Assembly: GCF_029542785.1 (NCBI RefSeq)
Contig: NC_083377.1
Location: 372,001-436,000 of the forward strand
Reading direction: 5' to 3'
DNA length: 64,000 nucleotides
Source: Malassezia japonica
Taxonomy: Eukaryota > Basidiomycota > Malasseziomycetes > Malasseziales > Malasseziaceae
Below, piece after piece: positions 45,448 through 53,573 of the stretch. The stretch's first letter is position 1. The number at the start of each line of letters is the position of its first letter. Made by a program: the position numbers and the translations under genes. The notes under the pieces are model-generated. The model did no database searches. It saw nothing but the letters and a program-made list of their open reading frames with translations, and was not told the origin of the DNA.

Positions 45448-46555
45448 ATGTGGGACGTGGTGGGCCTGGGTGGGGTGTGTGTCGCGATGGCGTTCGGGAC
45501 GTACGTCATCGGCACGCTCCCCCTCGCCTTCCATCTATCACGTAGTGGACTACGCAAGCTTGAGCTATGGGGCTCTGGGCTACTGCTGGGCGCGGCGCTC
45601 ACGGTCGTGATTCCCGAAGGAATCGCGAGCGTGTACAAAGGCCGGCACCTGTGCCATGGCGACGAGCCGATTGCACCGCCGTCCGGGCGCCTGACGTCCA
45701 AGGACCTGATTGCTGCGTGCCTCCTCTCGGGCTTCCTTTTGATGTTTATGTACGTCGGCGTACTAACCCAGTGTCGACCGGCACATGATGATCCAGCCAC
45801 ACGCGCTCGAGGAGCAGCAGCCTACGCTCGAGCTGCATGTGGAACAGGAGCGCGAGAACCTGCACTCCGTCCCGTGGCAGCCCAGCGACGAAGAGGGCGG
45901 CGAGTGGCTGCCGGCACGCGAGAGTCTGCACCGCGCGCTGAGCGGCCTGCTCGGCCTGCTCATCCACGCGCTCGCCGACGGCATCGCGCTGGGTGCATCG
46001 GTCGGCAGTTCCGATACCTCGCTGCGGATCGTCGTGGTGCTTGCCATCATGGTGCACAAAGCCCCTGCGTCGATCGGGACGTGTACGCTGCTCATGTCGC
46101 GCCAGCTGCGGCGCGCCGACGTGCGCTGGGCCGTGTTTGTGTTTAGCATTACGACGCCGATCGGCGCGCTCGTGACATACGGAGTGATTGCGCTCTTTTT
46201 CCGCGTCACCGGCGGCGCGGGCGCGACGATCAACGCGCGCGACATTGGCGCGATCCTCAGTTTCTCGGGCGGCACCTTTCTCTTTGTCGCGATGCACGCG
46301 GTGCTCGAGCTCACTGCGGAGCCCACGCCGCCCGAGTGCGCGCCCCACATCGACCATACCCACGCACACCATCCCCACGACCAGGACCATCCGATCCACG
46401 CGCACGCGCTTTCGCCTGGGCCCGCGCCTCTGGACACTCACCGGCACTCGGAGCGGACCAACACGGCATTCTGCCTCTTTCTCGTAGTCCTCGGCTCCGT
46501 GACGCCGCGCCTCTTGCAGCTCGTCCTCGGCGACGCGCACGGTGGAGGCGAGTAA
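45448..46555 (+). CDS. ZIP-family metal transporter (ZIP9/Atx2-like)
   Basis: Exons 45448-45749 and 45772-46555 give 361 residues; the intron is 22 nt (ctaacccag end). The core ZIP motifs are HALADGIALGAS (TM4) and MVHKAPASIGTCTLLM (TM5), with the conserved His and Glu/Lys positions of the ZIP9 subgroup. TM1-3 are at residues about 5-30, 37-60 and 88-105. A His-rich stretch near residues 298-330 (HIDHTHAHHPHDQDHPIHAH) is likely a metal-binding loop before the last TM helix. ZIP9 and yeast Atx2 are Golgi transporters of Zn or Mn. The metal is not determined by sequence. The next gene starts 28 bp after the stop. Confidence 0.88.
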
Positions 46556-46583
46556 TTCCCCAATTGGATGTCCTTGTGCCTCG

Positions 46584-48410
46584 ATGAGCGGCGCGTACCG
46601 CGTACCGGCGGACGCCGCCTCCTCGTCCTCGCCCCCGTTTGGGGCGCAGCAGTGGTCGTCGCCGCCGTCGAGCCCGACGTTTGCGCGTGCGTCGTCGCAC
46701 ACGTCCGCGGACCCTTTTTCGGGCTCCGCCAAGACCATCCACAGCTCGGTGCGCCGCGCGTTTGGGCGCGCGGCCACGACGCCTGCGCGCGCGCACGATG
46801 CGGATGTCGAGAGCCTGACCCTGGTGCCTGGCCAGGATTCCGAGGCGCGCGTCCTCGAGCAGTTCTTTGAGTCGTCCGAGGAAGAGACCGCGCCGAGCTC
46901 GGACGACGCGCTGAGCAGCTCGCTCGAGGCCTCGACCTCGTTCCTCCCCCGCGCGCGCTCCTTTGCGCGCACCGAGTCGGCGAGCACCGACCCGCTGAGT
47001 GCGCTCGGCGCGCCGCGCCCCGAGCCCAAGGCACAGCGCATGCGCATGGTCGGCACCTCGCCCAAGAAACTCACGCGCGCGCACCAGTGCGACGCGCCGC
47101 TGCCCGCGTGGGAGCAGAATTCGGCAGACAAAGCGCCGTGGCGCCGCGCGGACGCCGTGCAGTGGCACGCGCTCGTCAATCGCATCTTTGACGAAGGCAA
47201 AGAGGCGCCGGCACTGCTGCTCGGCGGGTGCCACGTCGAGCAGATCCCCTCGATCATTGGCGATCTGCACAGCTATGTCGCGATCGCGCCGCGGCGCGCC
47301 GACGACGGCACACGCACCGAGTCGCAGCGCGACCGCGCACGCAGCCTGCTGCAGTGCTACCTGTGGGACAATCAGCTGACACGCCTGCCGAGCGCGCTCT
47401 TTCAGCTGACCAACCTCGGGGTGCTTTCCCTGCGCAAGAATGCACTGACGCACCTCCCCGCGGCCATCGGCGAGCTGCACGCGCTGCGCGAGCTCAACAT
47501 TGGTGGAAACGCACTGAACTACTTGCCCGCCGAGATCCAGCGGCTGGAGCTCGACACATTTACCTACGTCCCGAATCCGTTCCTCGCGCTGCCGAGCGAC
47601 GCGGTGCTCAGCCAGCGCCCGCGCCACGCGCGCCGCACCGAGATGGCGCCGCCGCCCGTGCCGCGCTGGGCTCGCGCACACACCGAGTCGAGCACGCGCT
47701 GGCAAAAGCGCCCAGAGGCCTCGGCGCCGATCGTGCGCGCCCTCGGGCCGCTCGCGCGGCATGCGTTGCCGACGCTCGCGGAAGTGTGCATCCGCCGTCT
47801 GCTCAGCGACAGCGACGACGGGGTGCTCTTGGATCAGTACGAGACGGGCTGCCTGTACGCACTGCAGTTCACGCTCGACGTCCGCCTCGTCGCCCAGCTC
47901 GAGGCGGCGCGCCGCAGCGCCGCGCGGCTGTGGGGCACGCCGACCAATGCGCCGCTTGCCGCGCGCAAGTCCAAGCAGCGTGTGTGGTACGAAGACGCGT
48001 CCTTCCACCGCTCGAGCACGCCGCCGAGCCCGGGGAGCGAGGCGAGTGCGTCGTCGCTGGGGTCGTACGCGCCGAGCGCGTTCGACGTCGACCAGCTGCT
48101 CGAGCACGCCGAAGACGCGTGCGCGAACCCCTACTTTAATCGGTGCCCGAATCCGAGCGAGTCGGCCGCTGCGACGGACGGCGTGAGCGACTGGCCCACC
48201 GCGCCGTACGCGCACGCGCCGCCATACGCGCTGCCGAGTGAAGAGCGCATCGAGTGGGTATCGCACGTGGCCGGCGTGCGCGTCGCAAAGCAGGGCATCG
48301 AGCTCCTGGCCGGCGCGCCGGACGCGCACAAGGCCGTGCAGTACAGCGGCTTGCTGCCGCTCCTGTGGCGGGGGTGCGGCCCAGGGTGCCTGGACTTTTT
48401 GGAGGCGTAG
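46584..48410 (+). CDS. Leucine-rich-repeat protein, function unknown
   Basis: Single exon, 608 residues from the ATG at 46584. The N-terminal 190 residues are Ser/Pro-rich and acidic. A short LRR block of about four repeats lies at residues 255-330 (NQLTRLPSALFQLTNLGVLS, KNALTHLPAAIGELHALREL, NIGGNALNYLPAEIQRLEL). The C-terminal part has two helical blocks, LPTLAEVCIRRLLS and the last 40 residues ending LLPLLWRGCGPGCLDFL with paired cysteines. The family is found in fungi but I do not know its function. The TAG stop abuts the stop of the next gene on the opposite strand. Confidence 0.75.
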   Translation: MSGAYRVPADAASSSSPPFGAQQWSSPPSSPTFARASSHTSADPFSGSAKTIHSSVRRAFGRAATTPARAHDADVESLTLVPGQDSEARVLEQFFESSEEETAPSSDDALSSSLEASTSFLPRARSFARTESASTDPLSALGAPRPEPKAQRMRMVGTSPKKLTRAHQCDAPLPAWEQNSADKAPWRRADAVQWHALVNRIFDEGKEAPALLLGGCHVEQIPSIIGDLHSYVAIAPRRADDGTRTESQRDRARSLLQCYLWDNQLTRLPSALFQLTNLGVLSLRKNALTHLPAAIGELHALRELNIGGNALNYLPAEIQRLELDTFTYVPNPFLALPSDAVLSQRPRHARRTEMAPPPVPRWARAHTESSTRWQKRPEASAPIVRALGPLARHALPTLAEVCIRRLLSDSDDGVLLDQYETGCLYALQFTLDVRLVAQLEAARRSAARLWGTPTNAPLAARKSKQRVWYEDASFHRSSTPPSPGSEASASSLGSYAPSAFDVDQLLEHAEDACANPYFNRCPNPSESAAATDGVSDWPTAPYAHAPPYALPSEERIEWVSHVAGVRVAKQGIELLAGAPDAHKAVQYSGLLPLLWRGCGPGCLDFLEA

Positions 48411-49181
48411 CTACCGCACCTGCTCGCGCTGTGCGTCGACGTACCGCTGGCGCGCCGCACGCCGCGCCGCGCCGAGCGTCGTGCGCTGCTGGGGGGGGCG
48501 CTGCGGCCGCTCGGCACGCTTCGCCTCGGTCTCGTGCCGTAGAGCCTGCAGGTCGCGCTGCTGTGCGCGACGCACCTCTTCGTTCGCATCAAACTTGTAA
48601 AACGCGGCGCCGCGCGCGCGAATGTCCCAGTCCGCGTCAAAGTGCTCCGGCTCGGGCGTGGCGCGCCGCTCGGGGATGGGGAGCGTGCGTGGCGTATTAT
48701 GAAAAACGGGAAACGACGTCGCGGGCCCATAGACTGCATTATCGTAGGGTTCGTCGGGTACGTGAGGAGTCTGGCGTGGGAGATCGCTCTGGCGCACCAT
48801 GCGTGTGCGCCCGAATTCGTCTTCGTACTCGACCAAGGGGTCGTTGGGGTCGTCCGCATCGGGCTCCTTTTCTTCCTCCTCCTCCTCCTCTTCCTCCTCG
48901 TCTTTCATGTCCCAGTCTACGAGCCCCTCCGTCTCGATGCCGCCCTGCCTGCCGTGCTGCAGCTTGGCATAGGCGCGTGCCTTGCGCTCGAGGGCCGAGC
49001 GCGACTTTTCCAGGGCGCGGTCCTCGGCGCGGTCCTCTTCCGCCCCTTTTGCGTCCTTAGGTGCATCGGCCCACCGAAGCTGCGTCCGTATGCGCTTCTG
49101 CGGCGCCTCTTCCCCTTTTGCGCGCTGCCGCGCCGCGTGCAGCTCGGCCTTGAGCCCCATCACGGAGCTCGCGCTGACCAT
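48411..49181 (-). CDS. CCDC174-like nuclear coiled-coil protein
   Basis: Single exon, 256 residues from the ATG at 49181. The N-terminus is helical and basic. An acidic run of Glu (about residues 98-108) precedes the conserved block DPLVEYEDEFGRTRMVRQSDL. The C-terminal DUF4078-type motif HFDADWDIRARGAAFYKFDA is followed by EEVRRAQQRDLQALRHET. These two blocks match animal CCDC174, a protein linked to the exon junction complex and spliceosome. Its role here is inferred from family only. It shares 41 bp with the divergent CBS-TAF10 gene and ends without a gap against the LRR gene. Confidence 0.75.
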   Translation of the reverse strand: MVSASSVMGLKAELHAARQRAKGEEAPQKRIRTQLRWADAPKDAKGAEEDRAEDRALEKSRSALERKARAYAKLQHGRQGGIETEGLVDWDMKDEEEEEEEEEEKEPDADDPNDPLVEYEDEFGRTRMVRQSDLPRQTPHVPDEPYDNAVYGPATSFPVFHNTPRTLPIPERRATPEPEHFDADWDIRARGAAFYKFDANEEVRRAQQRDLQALRHETEAKRAERPQRPPQQRTTLGAARRAARQRYVDAQREQVR

Positions 49182-49222
49182 GGTGGAGTCCCGATCGCCC
49201 GATCCGTTTCGTCTCCACGACG

Positions 49223-50191
49223 ATGGTCGAGGCGATGGACGAGGCGCCGACCCCCCCGCCCTCTGTGGTGCGCGCCCCCAAGGTGACCCCCGAGGCGACT
49301 GCACGCAAAGTGCGCGAGGCCGAGCGCCGGCGGTACGCTGGTGCGACGGTGCATGCGCTCGGGCTGCTCCCCCCCGCGACGGCGCACGCCGACACGCCCG
49401 TGTCGGCCGCGCTCGCCTCTGCGCGTGCGCACGGCGGCCAGTGTGTGCTGGTGGTGGACGAAAATGTGCCGAAAGGCTACGTGGATATGATTGACCTCGT
49501 TATGGAGGACACGCAAGGGCGGAGTGACGCGCCGGTCAGCAGTCTGCAGCGCCCCTTTGCCGGGACGCGCGACGCGCCTGCGACGCCCGAGACATTCCGT
49601 GTGCTTACAAGAGAGAGTGAGCTTGCGGAGCTCGCGTCGTTCCTCGAGGACTACCCCTTTGCGATGATCACCGACGCGGACCGCACGTATATTGAGAGCA
49701 TCGCGACGTCGGCGGACGTGGACAAGTTTATGGCCAAGACCGGTGCGCCCACGGCGCTCGATCCCCGCGCCACCGAGGAGGCGCGCAAGGACCGCTCGCT
49801 GGCCGACATGCTGCGCATGCTCGACCAGTTCTCGCCCCTGGTACGTGCTTTTGCTAATGCAGATTCCCGACGAAGTCACCGACTTTTACCTCGAGCGCGC
49901 TGGCTTCCAGAGTGACGACGTGCGCCTGTACGTACTCTTTCTCACGCAGCAAACGCCTGCTTGCCCTGGCTACCGAAAAATTTGTCGCCGACATTGCCGC
50001 CGACGCCTTCCAATACGCGCGCATCCGGACAAATGCCGGCCCCAGCCGTGCGCGCCCTGGCCAAGGCGCGGGACGTGTATGTACTCTATCTGACGCAGGA
50101 CCGTACGCGCACCGTCCTCACGATGGACGACCTCAGCGCCGCGCTCGGCGAGTATGGGATTGATGCTCGCCGCGCCGACGGCTTCCGTTAG
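49223..50191 (+). CDS. TAF10: TAF10 fused in frame to an N-terminal CBS-domain protein
   Basis: Exons 49223-49840, 49863-49927, 49950-50076 and 50099-50191 give 300 residues; all three introns are 22 nt. Residues about 30-172 form a CBS-pair-like region: RRYAGATVHALGLLPP, VLVVDENVPKGYVDMIDLVM, FRVLTRESELAELASFLED and YPFAMITDADRTYIESIATS. Residues about 184-300 are TAF10: SLADMLRMLDQFSPL joined to IPDEVTDFYLERAGFQSDDV, KRLLALATEKFVADIAADAF and TVLTMDDLSAALGEYGID. No stop or intron lies between the two parts. TAF10 is a histone-fold subunit of TFIID and SAGA. CBS domains bind adenosyl ligands. An internal start at M170 (49730) could give plain TAF10. Confidence 0.9.
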
Positions 50192-50343
50192 ATGAATCGC
50201 GATAGCACTGCCGCAGCCCGCTTACCTAATTCATGAAGGCGCATGGGGTGCAGAGAAGCGCGGCCGAGCGTTGCGCTTCTTTCCCACCGTGCGCTGGATC
50301 CGTGCTGATCACGGCGTTTTCTGGCAGAAAGCATCCTCTCCCG

Positions 50344-52446
50344 ATGGAGACATCGGCTGCACGGGCATCCTACTCGTCCATGCCTACGACTGCGACAGGT
50401 GCCGCGGCTGTGGAGCCGGGCGTGAGCGAGTTTGACTCCTTTATTCACTCCGATCTGTGTGCCGGTGTGAGTGGTGCGCCCGAGGTCCCGCCGAACAATT
50501 TTGGCTTCATGCCGCCATTTGCCATGTCGGGCGCGATGCCGCTGGGAAAGCCGGCTTTTGAGCAGGCATCGACCACGCCCGACGAGCTGCCGAGCCTCAC
50601 GCTCGAGTGGAACGGCGCCTCGGGCTCCCCGGCGACGCCGGCAGGCACGGCGCTGGGCCCGGGCGAGTCGTGTGCATTCAACCAGACGCAGGTGTGGGCG
50701 CCCGCGGCGTCCTCGAGTCCCCAAGGCGGCGCGCTTGCCAGCTTCTCGATGGCGACCAAGCCGGACCCCGACGCGCCGCCGCTCTCGCTGCTGCTCAAGG
50801 ACGAGAACGCGATGGGCACGCCGTGGGTGCACAATGCGCCGAGCGATGCTGCTGTGGACAAGCGCCGCAAGCTCTCTTACCCCCTTCCCCAGGGGCCCCC
50901 TGCCGAGGTGCGGCCACGCGCAATGACCACGCCGGACATGAGCAAGCGCGAGTCGCCCGAAGCGCTGACCCCTGCGCAGGGCAGCACACGTACGCGCAAG
51001 CCACAGGGTGCGGCGCGGCGACCGCCGCCGAGTGCGTCGCAAGTAACAGAGGCCGGCCAGCCTTTCCCTGTGATTGATACCTCGGCGAAGCACTCGTCGC
51101 TCTTCATCCCCCCAGACACGTCGGGCCTGACGAAACGCGAGGCGCGTCTTGTAAAGAACCGTGCAGCAGCGTTCCTCTCGCGTCAGCGCAAGCGCGAGCA
51201 GTTTGAGGAGCTCGGCGGGAAGTGTAAAGTGTTGGCACGCCTCGCGTGGATTCTCTACGAGTCCCTTGCGCAGATCAGCAGCCGGTCGCAGATGTACCCC
51301 CAGGGCGCGAACACGATGGAGCGCATGCTCGCTACGACGCCGCTTGGCGAGCAGCTCAAGCACGAGAGCGACGACTTGCGCGCCGTCTTTCACCAGCTCA
51401 TCTCGCAGCAGGGCGCCATGGTGTTTGACAGCCACTACGCCGAGGGCAACGAGTGCTGCCCCAAGGGCAGTCCGCCCCCGGCCGAGTCCGATCTCCGCGC
51501 ACAGCTCAGCGCGGCAAAGCACGAGGCCGAGGCAGCACGCAGCGAGTGCGCCGCCCTCCGCGCGGAGCTCGCACGCGTAAAAGAGGCGCAGGCGCCGCCG
51601 CTGCCGACGACGACGCTCCCCGAACTCTCGCAGCCCACGGCGCTCTTTTTCCTCGTCGGCATCGCGCTCGTGCGGTGGCGCACGACCGGCTCCATTCCCC
51701 CGGAGCTCCTGCACGAGATGCAGACGCACGCCGCCGACGCGCCGCTCCAGGAGCTCTTTGGCGATGAGAACAAGGGGCTCGTGCACCTGCGCGTCTCGTC
51801 GCGCGACAGCGAGGCCGTGCTCTGCACGCTCACCACCGAGCCCGAGGACCGCGCACGGAGCGCCACGCCAGAGCACGCGCACGGTGACGGGGGGAGCGAC
51901 ACGTCGGTCCCCTCGCTGTCGTCCGCGTCGCCGACGCTCAGCTCGCTCTCGACGAGCAGTGCATCGACGCGCCGCACGCGCCGCGTGCTTGCGTTCTGCG
52001 CAGATGCGCAGAGCAAGGCACAGCCCGTGGCCTACCTCGACGCGCACCTCCTCCGGAACCTGCGCCCGGTGCCGCTCGACGGCTGGGCCGCAGAGCACGG
52101 CGCGCGGCTCCTGTGCCACAAAAACACGCTCACCCAGGAGGCGGTGCACGCGCTGGGCCCGTGCCTCGCGCGCGCCGACCTCTCGGCGAGCTTTTTGCTG
52201 GTCGCCTCGTTGGAAGACGAGGCGAACGTGCACCTCGCACTCTATGCACGCGACGCGCCCGAACGCGCCCCGCCGACCCCGGCGGTTTCGCGCGTGGCCG
52301 ACGCAATCCAAGACGCCATCCGGTCACTGGGACCGGAGGCGGATGTTGCTGAGCATGGCGGCGACCTGCTCCCCCACCCTTTTGCGCCCAAGGCCAGCGC
52401 CGAGGAGCGCCCGCCGAGCGTCTTCCAGGTCACCTTTCGGCCGTAG
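50344..52446 (+). CDS. bZIP transcription factor
   Basis: Single exon, 700 residues from the ATG at 50344; the frame is open from an earlier ATG at 50233 (737 residues), only 41 bp after the TAF10 stop, so I prefer the later start. The basic region is KREARLVKNRAAAFLSRQRK (about residues 257-276; N-x7-R invariant), followed by a zipper with Leu-x6-Leu-x6-Leu-x6-Ile spacing. The basic region resembles ATF6/CREB types (KNRxxAFLSR). A hydrophobic TALFFLVGIALV stretch near residue 435 recalls a membrane segment of ATF6-like proteins but is short. The C-terminal 250 residues are of unknown fold. Target genes are not predictable. Confidence 0.78.
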   Translation: METSAARASYSSMPTTATGAAAVEPGVSEFDSFIHSDLCAGVSGAPEVPPNNFGFMPPFAMSGAMPLGKPAFEQASTTPDELPSLTLEWNGASGSPATPAGTALGPGESCAFNQTQVWAPAASSSPQGGALASFSMATKPDPDAPPLSLLLKDENAMGTPWVHNAPSDAAVDKRRKLSYPLPQGPPAEVRPRAMTTPDMSKRESPEALTPAQGSTRTRKPQGAARRPPPSASQVTEAGQPFPVIDTSAKHSSLFIPPDTSGLTKREARLVKNRAAAFLSRQRKREQFEELGGKCKVLARLAWILYESLAQISSRSQMYPQGANTMERMLATTPLGEQLKHESDDLRAVFHQLISQQGAMVFDSHYAEGNECCPKGSPPPAESDLRAQLSAAKHEAEAARSECAALRAELARVKEAQAPPLPTTTLPELSQPTALFFLVGIALVRWRTTGSIPPELLHEMQTHAADAPLQELFGDENKGLVHLRVSSRDSEAVLCTLTTEPEDRARSATPEHAHGDGGSDTSVPSLSSASPTLSSLSTSSASTRRTRRVLAFCADAQSKAQPVAYLDAHLLRNLRPVPLDGWAAEHGARLLCHKNTLTQEAVHALGPCLARADLSASFLLVASLEDEANVHLALYARDAPERAPPTPAVSRVADAIQDAIRSLGPEADVAEHGGDLLPHPFAPKASAEERPPSVFQVTFRP

Positions 52447-52475
52447 AAAATAATTGTTATCCTCCCACTCTGACC

Positions 52476-53174
52476 ATGGACGTGGAGATGCGCGAGAGCG
52501 GGCGGCGCCGCGCGCCGCGCCGTGCGCCTGCGCAGCGTGCGGCGCCGTACGCGCGCGATGCGCCGCGTAGTGTGCTGAGCATCAAGGGTGCCTCGGGGCC
52601 GACGTGGATCATTGTCGCGAACCTCGTGCGGGGCACGTCGCTCGAAGACGTGCGCCTGACCTTTGACCCGATCGGGCGGGTGCAGGAGGTGCGCGGCTAC
52701 AAGATGCCGAACCTCGCGAGCAACGCGGTGGCGTTTCAGGTGGCGTTCGAGCAGCGCAGCGACGCGGTCGCCGCGTGCCGCAAGTACGACGGCGTGCTCG
52801 CCGACGGACGCGTGCTCCAGGTGACGCTGCAGGGCGCCGAGCCCGCCGTGCGCGCACCGGAGCCCCCGGCAAAGGTCGTCCGCGCGGAGCCGCCAAAGTC
52901 GATGCGCAGCACGGACGCGTCGCTGCCGATCGACGTCCGCCGCCGCCTCGCCGAGGCCGAGGCACGCTACCTCAAGGAGACCGAAAAGATCCTCACCACC
53001 AAGGGCGAGCCGGCCAAGGCTACCAAGGCCGCGAAGCCAACCGCGCTCAAGGACCGCCTCTCGGGTCTGCCGCTCGCACAGCGTCTGCAGGCCGAGCAGG
53101 CCAATGAGGTCAAGGGCAAGAACAAGAGCAAGAAGCCCCGCCGCAAGACCGGCGCGATGGACGTCGACCAGTAG
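52476..53174 (+). CDS. RRM protein, possibly ALYREF/Yra1-like mRNA export adaptor
   Basis: Single exon, 232 residues. A short Arg/Ala/Pro-rich N-terminus (RRRAPRRAPAQRAAPYARDA) precedes one RRM at residues about 45-120: WIIVANLVRGTSLEDVRLTF, VAFQVAFEQRSDAVAACRKY, DGVLADGRVLQVTL. The VANL...YDGV.ADGR pattern is similar to ALYREF/Yra1. The C-terminus is Lys-rich and helical, ending KKPRRKTGAMDVDQ. REF proteins bridge mRNA to the export receptor. The family assignment is a pattern judgement. The gene starts 29 bp after the bZIP stop. Confidence 0.65.
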   Translation: MDVEMRESGRRRAPRRAPAQRAAPYARDAPRSVLSIKGASGPTWIIVANLVRGTSLEDVRLTFDPIGRVQEVRGYKMPNLASNAVAFQVAFEQRSDAVAACRKYDGVLADGRVLQVTLQGAEPAVRAPEPPAKVVRAEPPKSMRSTDASLPIDVRRRLAEAEARYLKETEKILTTKGEPAKATKAAKPTALKDRLSGLPLAQRLQAEQANEVKGKNKSKKPRRKTGAMDVDQ

Positions 53175-53573
53175 TGTGTAGGCAAAACGTTGCGGTGTAC
53201 AAGCGGGGTTGTATCCAGGGCAGCGGGACAAGGCGGCGCTGTTCGAATCGGCGAGGATCGAGACGGACCGACGTGCGCTCCCTAGACAGTGATAGGATAG
53301 TCGTGGCGAGGGTACTGAGCGTTTTGTCACTATGCGTCTATGGTGCTGTCTACTAGGTTGTCTGGCGCTTGCATGGCGTTTACGAGCTCTGTTTGTCCAC
53401 CGTGCAGTGTTGTGATCATTCACCGTGCACTCTCCCGTCCGCTCAAAATCGCCCAATTTGGCCTCCACGCATAACCCGCAAATACCGCACGGCTTTCCGG
53501 CAACCTGCGGAGGAGTTTCTCGGCCATTTCCCCTTGGCGCTCCTCTCATTCACCTACTCTTTGCTACAATCAT
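53175..53573. other. 399-bp convergent intergenic region, nothing recognised
   Basis: The largest gene-free stretch, between the stops of the RRM gene and SMC3. It has lower GC content than its neighbours. I see no ORF with protein-like composition and no complete tRNA or snRNA. A B-box-like string with a pairing T-arm exists at 53237-53253, but there is no matching acceptor stem or A box. For a genome whose convergent genes usually end within 0-60 bp of one another, the length is unusual (see findings). Confidence 0.5.

Noticed and set aside
50188..52311. 707-codon open frame antisense to the bZIP gene
   Set aside because: Arg-rich shadow frame; the sense strand has a clear basic-zipper motif.
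53237..53253. B-box-like string with a pairing T-arm (possible tRNA)
   Set aside because: The T stem pairs, but no matching acceptor strand, D arm or A box lies at the right distance upstream.
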